Program-made: the position numbers and the translations under genes
Part shown: positions 6,139 to 6,717 of the stretch, piece by piece
Position numbering within the stretch: the stretch's first letter is position 1
Layout of the letters: each line of letters starts with the position of its first letter
Assembly: GCA_009705185.1 (NCBI GenBank)
Contig: WLCS01000050.1
Location: 1-6,717, forward strand
Direction of reading: 5' to 3'
DNA: 6,717 nucleotides
DNA from: Actinomycetota bacterium
GTDB lineage: Bacteria; Actinomycetota; Actinomycetes; Nanopelagicales; Nanopelagicaceae
The notes under the pieces: model-generated
Seen by the model: only the letters and a program-made list of their open reading frames with translations
Databases searched by the model: none
Told to the model about the DNA's origin: nothing

Positions 6139-6717
6139 GTGACTCGTGAATCCGATCCTTCTACTTTCTCATACTGACGTGTTTCAGTGAGATCTCTAAT
6201 GCGCTGGAACCCATCCCACACTTCAACATAAGAAGTCGGAAGTGGAGCAATGGCAAGTCGAATTGCATTCGGCGTTCTGTAGTCAGGAATTACATTTGCA
6301 AACTTTCGTAACGCAACGCAAATCCTTGCCGCATCTGGGTGACCAATTGAAATATGTCCTCCACGTTCTTTTGGATTTCTGGATGTAAGAAGGGTGTATC
6401 CAAGTGGGGCTAACCATTCATCAAATAGATCAATCATCATTTGAGTACCAATAGCCGCCTTTGATGCAATTGCATCAATTCCAGCCTCAGCAATCATTTC
6501 GAAAGCCACTTGAACTCCCCGAATTCCAATAATGGAAGGACTCGCAATTTGAAAACCTCGGATGCTCTCGGCCTTTACGAAATCAGGCCCCATTCCGAAT
6601 TGATCTTCATTTCCAAACCATCCTTGAATCGGAACTTGCAACTCTTTTTGTACACGCTTGTTTACATACAACCAAGCTGGAGAACCAGGACCAGAATTTC
6701 CATACTTATATGTACAA
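6135..6717 (-). CDS. kynU: Kynureninase, C-terminal part (5' end outside window)
   Basis: Kynureninase is a PLP enzyme that cleaves kynurenine to anthranilate and alanine. The reading frame is open to the right edge, giving 194 residues of a protein normally a little over 400. The first residues visible are CTYKYGNSGPGSPAWLYV, matching the family signature C-S-Y-K-Y-L-N-x-G-P-G; the lysine (codon 6705-6707) is the Schiff-base PLP residue, so the active site is intact. Then come GWFGNE, FQIASPSIIG, an EAGIDAIASKA helix, and the C-terminal subdomain with RGGHISIGHPDAARIC and YRTPNAIRLAIAPLPTSYVEVWDGF, all typical of KynU. Internal TTG or ATG starts, such as TTG at 6671, lie after the active-site lysine and are not the real start. 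The TGA stop overlaps the kynA start by four bases, showing a kynU-kynA operon. Confidence 0.96.
   Translation of the reverse strand, partial: CTYKYGNSGPGSPAWLYVNKRVQKELQVPIQGWFGNEDQFGMGPDFVKAESIRGFQIASPSIIGIRGVQVAFEMIAEAGIDAIASKAAIGTQMMIDLFDEWLAPLGYTLLTSRNPKERGGHISIGHPDAARICVALRKFANVIPDYRTPNAIRLAIAPLPTSYVEVWDGFQRIRDLTETRQYEKVEGSDSRVT

Noticed and set aside
6135..6671. A separate 178-residue ORF starting at TTG 6671.
   Set aside because: The frame continues open to the window edge and the upstream residues contain the kynureninase PLP-lysine motif, so this is an internal codon of kynU.
1..6717. Search by eye for tRNA or rRNA genes, CRISPR repeats, insertion-sequence ends, attachment sites, toxin-antitoxin or defence genes.
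   Set aside because: Nothing convincing; intergenic space is very limited and all larger genes belong to ordinary metabolic, regulatory or membrane families.

Overview
The window is a densely packed chromosomal segment with moderate, AT-leaning base composition. Short or overlapping gene junctions are common and few starts have a strong Shine-Dalgarno sequence. The gene content (a PhoX/DUF839-type secreted protein, a GSAM-like class III aminotransferase, a DedA protein with an actinobacterial-looking GR...RALVP...AG motif, and a kynU-kynA pair) fits a small-genome, low-GC actinobacterium. A freshwater Nanopelagicales (acI) type lineage is my best guess; this is inference from style and content, and no marker gene proves it.

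Left part (1-1948, + strand): the last 35 codons of an unrecognised gene are followed by a 153-base intergenic region. That region carries three 11-base units resembling an actinobacterial PHO box (PhoP operator). Downstream lies a 537-residue secreted PhoX/DUF839-family protein, a candidate phosphatase. It faces the next gene tail to tail, and a long hairpin between them looks like a shared bidirectional terminator.

Middle part (1949-4740, - strand): reading leftwards, a DedA-family membrane protein is followed after 13 bases by a TetR-family regulator. After a further 135-base gap comes a PLP-dependent class III aminotransferase of the glutamate-1-semialdehyde-aminomutase type. The gap holds a good sigma70-like promoter for the aminotransferase and a 17-base inverted repeat that could be the regulator's operator or an RNA hairpin.

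Right part (4739-6717): a nitroreductase-family flavoprotein on the + strand starts on the same bases as the divergent DedA gene. It ends overlapping the stop of the convergent tryptophan 2,3-dioxygenase gene (kynA). kynA is translationally coupled through an ATGA overlap to kynureninase (kynU), whose 5' part lies beyond the right edge. Together kynA and kynU give the first and third steps of tryptophan conversion to anthranilate plus alanine. The intermediate formamidase is not in the window.

No RNA genes, CRISPR arrays, insertion sequences or phage genes were seen. No gene-free stretch exceeds 300 bases. I do not see a clearly new multi-gene system; the most interesting points are the putative PHO box in front of the phoX-like gene, the control region of the aminotransferase, and the extreme compaction of the gene junctions.
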